Shown piece after piece: positions 18,612 to 20,504 of a stretch of DNA of 20,504 nt (the stretch's first letter is position 1; each line of letters starts with the position of its first letter). The notes beneath the pieces were generated by a model that was given only the letters and a program-made list of their open reading frames with translations, ran no database searches and was not told the DNA's origin. The stretch lies in NCBI GenBank assembly GCA_020650975.1, contig JAIPMN010000428.1, forward strand, positions 1-20,504. Direction: 5' to 3'. The translations under genes were made by a program, and so were the position numbers. This DNA is from Apostichopus californicus. Lineage: Eukaryota > Echinodermata > Holothuroidea > Aspidochirotida > Stichopodidae.

Positions 18612-19031
18612 TGCTACCAGTAACAATATTAATCAGGCCAAATTAAGAGACCTTGAATATGGACTGTAGCCTACTTTAAGTTCAGAACTTCGTTCTGTTA
18701 AATTAAATTAAAAATTATGGTTCAAAATGAGCATTCAATAAACAGCCATTTTATTTATTTTCCACCTGTTTTTACTTAGATTAGTTCAAGGTTACGGTGG
18801 GATTCCTGACATACGCCCCGCTTACGGAAAACCTTCGTACATATACATGTGAAAACATCGATCCATTTTACACACTAAATTCCCATTGACGATGGTCGTT
18901 GAAGAAAAATTCCTAGTTAGACTTACTCAAGTGCTAAACTTGTTGAATAAGAGTCTGTTACGTTTCGATTTGCGCTCAAAAAGTACGGTGGAGAGACATA
19001 AGAAAGAAAAAAGTGTCCCCAAATCAAAAAA

Positions 19032-19157
19032 GACTTTTTCTCTCAAAATGTAGAGTTTTTATATCAAAAGTTTAACTTTTTATCTAAAAAGATTGAATTT
19101 TTATCTAAGAAGATGGACTTTTTATCTCAAAATGTTGACTCTTTATCTATTTTGTGT
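19032..19157. repeat. AT-rich tandem array, six 21-bp units
   Basis: Six consecutive 21-bp units start at 19,032, 19,053, 19,074, 19,095, 19,116 and 19,137. They share a core of GACTTTTTATCT followed by an A-rich half (CAAAATGTT, AAAAAGATT or AAGAAGATG); the last unit is the most divergent. The spacing is exact despite base substitutions, so no indel has accumulated. The array would lie in the intron between the two plus-strand exon candidates. Confidence 0.85.
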
Positions 19158-19671
19158 TCTTCCTATGTCCCTATTAAGCCACCATAAAAAAGATAGCAGA
19201 TAATAGAATTAGAGACACCATTTACAGTTTTCTTCTATTTTCATTTCATGGTATCCCCAAAAAATTCAAATAATGTTCTCAGGCTGTATAGTGAACAAGC
19301 TATTAGAATCTTGTCTGTTTATTGAACTTATACTTGGGGTCCTTCTAGCGGAGCTATGCTGAACATATTGTCACTAACCATCAGTTTCTCAAAAGTTGTT
19401 ACAGTGATTCTACCAGCAAGTGTTTAGCAGCTGTTCTATATTGACTCTATCACACCATATATAACCAAATATAAGCTATTGTGCTCGGTAGCAAATACAG
19501 CTGAATCTGTTTGCCACATCTCAACATCTGCTGGGATTATTTTATAAGAATGATGGCAGGTGTGGCAACCGCTCATCACATTTCAATGCCTGAAATCACA
19601 CTTATCTTTTTAATTTTAAACTGTTTTTATGATAATTTGAAATTAACAAAATTTCTTATTTTTACTTTCAG

Positions 19672-19803
19672 GTTGGAACCGATGTTGGTCAGTGGTGCAC
19701 AGAAAAGATTGAAGAGTTCACTCAAGTCTTAGACCAGCCAGCAGGCCAATTCAATATTTTATTATTTGTGATTACACCAACATACCTGTTGGTGAATCTA
19801 TAA
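19672..19803 (+). CDS. Candidate downstream exon on plus strand, frame unresolved
   Basis: A good acceptor (TTATTTTTACTTTCAG, AG at 19,670-19,671) precedes an open region. In phase 0 it reads VGTDVGQWCTEKIEEFTQVL and on to a TAA at 19,801-19,803. In phase 2 it reads LEPMLVSGAQKRLKSSLKS and stops at 19,732; the end GAQKRLKSSLK resembles the last helix of a SAM domain. In phase 1, the phase left by the 18,331 exon, it stops after about 14 codons. A missing middle exon would be needed to join them in a sensible frame. The exon call rests only on the acceptor and open frame. Confidence 0.3.
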   Translation, partial: VGTDVGQWCTEKIEEFTQVLDQPAGQFNILLFVITPTYLLVNL

Positions 19804-20504
19804 TAGTAGCCTTTGACAGGCTTTTCAAGTTTCATTATATCTTGAATCTGCACTTTGCTCTACCTTTATCTACTTTTTATAACTTTTTTGAAGGTCTCAT
19901 TTGTAAGGTGGTGAGTCAAGATAAGGTACACCCACAAGTAAGGTCATTTAATGTAGCACTCAATAATATGCCTAATTAAGAGCATGTTTCAGCTATATGA
20001 GCATACACAATGAAAACAAACTAACAGATAACAGCATTCCTTAAATAAACTATCCACATGCTTTCAAGTGACTCCCTCTTATCCCACTGCAGTTACTCCT
20101 ACCTTATAAACCTTCCTCTTACTTCTATGTTGTCCTTAACAATCCTATTTTATCCTACTTTTTTGACTTGCCACCATCAAAATAAGTATTAGTAAAGTAT
20201 AATAATAAATTGTTAATATAAAAAATGTCATACGATGTTGTCAACATTGTTGGGTATCGGTGAAAACTACTAATGAAAGCCTGCAGAAGTCTCACTATTG
20301 TCTTACGTTTGTCCTGTTTGTTTGTCAAGTTGATCCTAATAATAGTAGTTGTATCTTACACTCCCACCTGTGTCCTGATTTTAGCTGATGGTCCACTTGA
20401 GAAAACCTTTATCCAGGATAGCTTAGGACTGTAAGGCTTTCATTACACTTTAATATTTACTTTATGCTTGACTGAAACTATCGTTTGATTTGTACATCAC
20501 GGAA
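19804..20504. other. No gene recognised
   Basis: AT-rich DNA with scattered AATAAA-type words (for example AAATAAAC near 20,043) but no coding or structural RNA feature seen. If the 19,672 exon is real, this would be its 3' untranslated region or flank. Confidence 0.4.

Noticed and set aside
18661-18700. CAGAAC-ttc-GTTCTG hairpin as a functional RNA or terminator
   Set aside because: A 6-bp stem with a 3-nt loop is expected by chance at this scale; no flanking context supports it.

Overview
The window looks like eukaryotic (animal) genomic DNA, not bacterial or viral. It is AT-rich and has no long intact reading frame. It shows intron-style splice sites, a tRNA-derived SINE, decayed LINE and DIRS-type retroelements, and many small tandem or palindromic repeats. 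The recurring 'TAGGCCTA/GTAGGCCTAC' words and the repeat mix suggest a marine invertebrate deuterostome, perhaps an echinoderm. That placement is an impression, not a demonstration. No complete host gene lies in the window.

Layout. 1-3400: repeat-rich DNA with a CCGGGAG palindromic cluster, a minus-strand LINE 3' end (430-764), a second GC-palindrome cluster (1119-1178), a minus-strand LINE endonuclease fragment (2474-2884), and a GCAAGCTTGC satellite-like block abutting it (2885-3400). 3611-3738: a probable terminal exon (minus) for the end of a BEN-like domain. 4010-5960: a gag-only relic of a DIRS-like tyrosine-recombinase retroelement (copy A, minus). 5970-8170: no gene seen. 8177-8901: a roughly 725-bp internally deleted relative with 39-bp terminal inverted repeats (copy D). 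8906-10020: the tyrosine-recombinase end of another copy (copy C, minus), interrupted by a tRNA-derived SINE. 10,020-12,240: no convincing gene; one palindromic GC cluster. 12,240-15,220: a longer copy of the DIRS-like family (copy B, minus), with gag N-terminus, an internal deletion of the RT core, then the RT end, RNase H, linker and tyrosine recombinase. 15,220-17,990: nothing recognised. 17,990-18,140: a chain of short hairpins built on TTCACTC/GAGTGAA. 18,331-18,394 and 19,672 onward: two candidate plus-strand exons, the first SAM-domain-like. 19,032-19,157: a 6 x 21-bp AT-rich tandem array.

The main story is one DIRS-like family represented four times in about 11 kb in different states of decay: gag-only, internally deleted, 3'-end only, and a short ITR-bounded derivative. 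The terminal sequences of copies B, C and D can be recognised from one another, so the family's termini can be described from this window. Host coding content is limited to one or two terminal or initial exons whose remaining exons lie elsewhere or are unrecognised.
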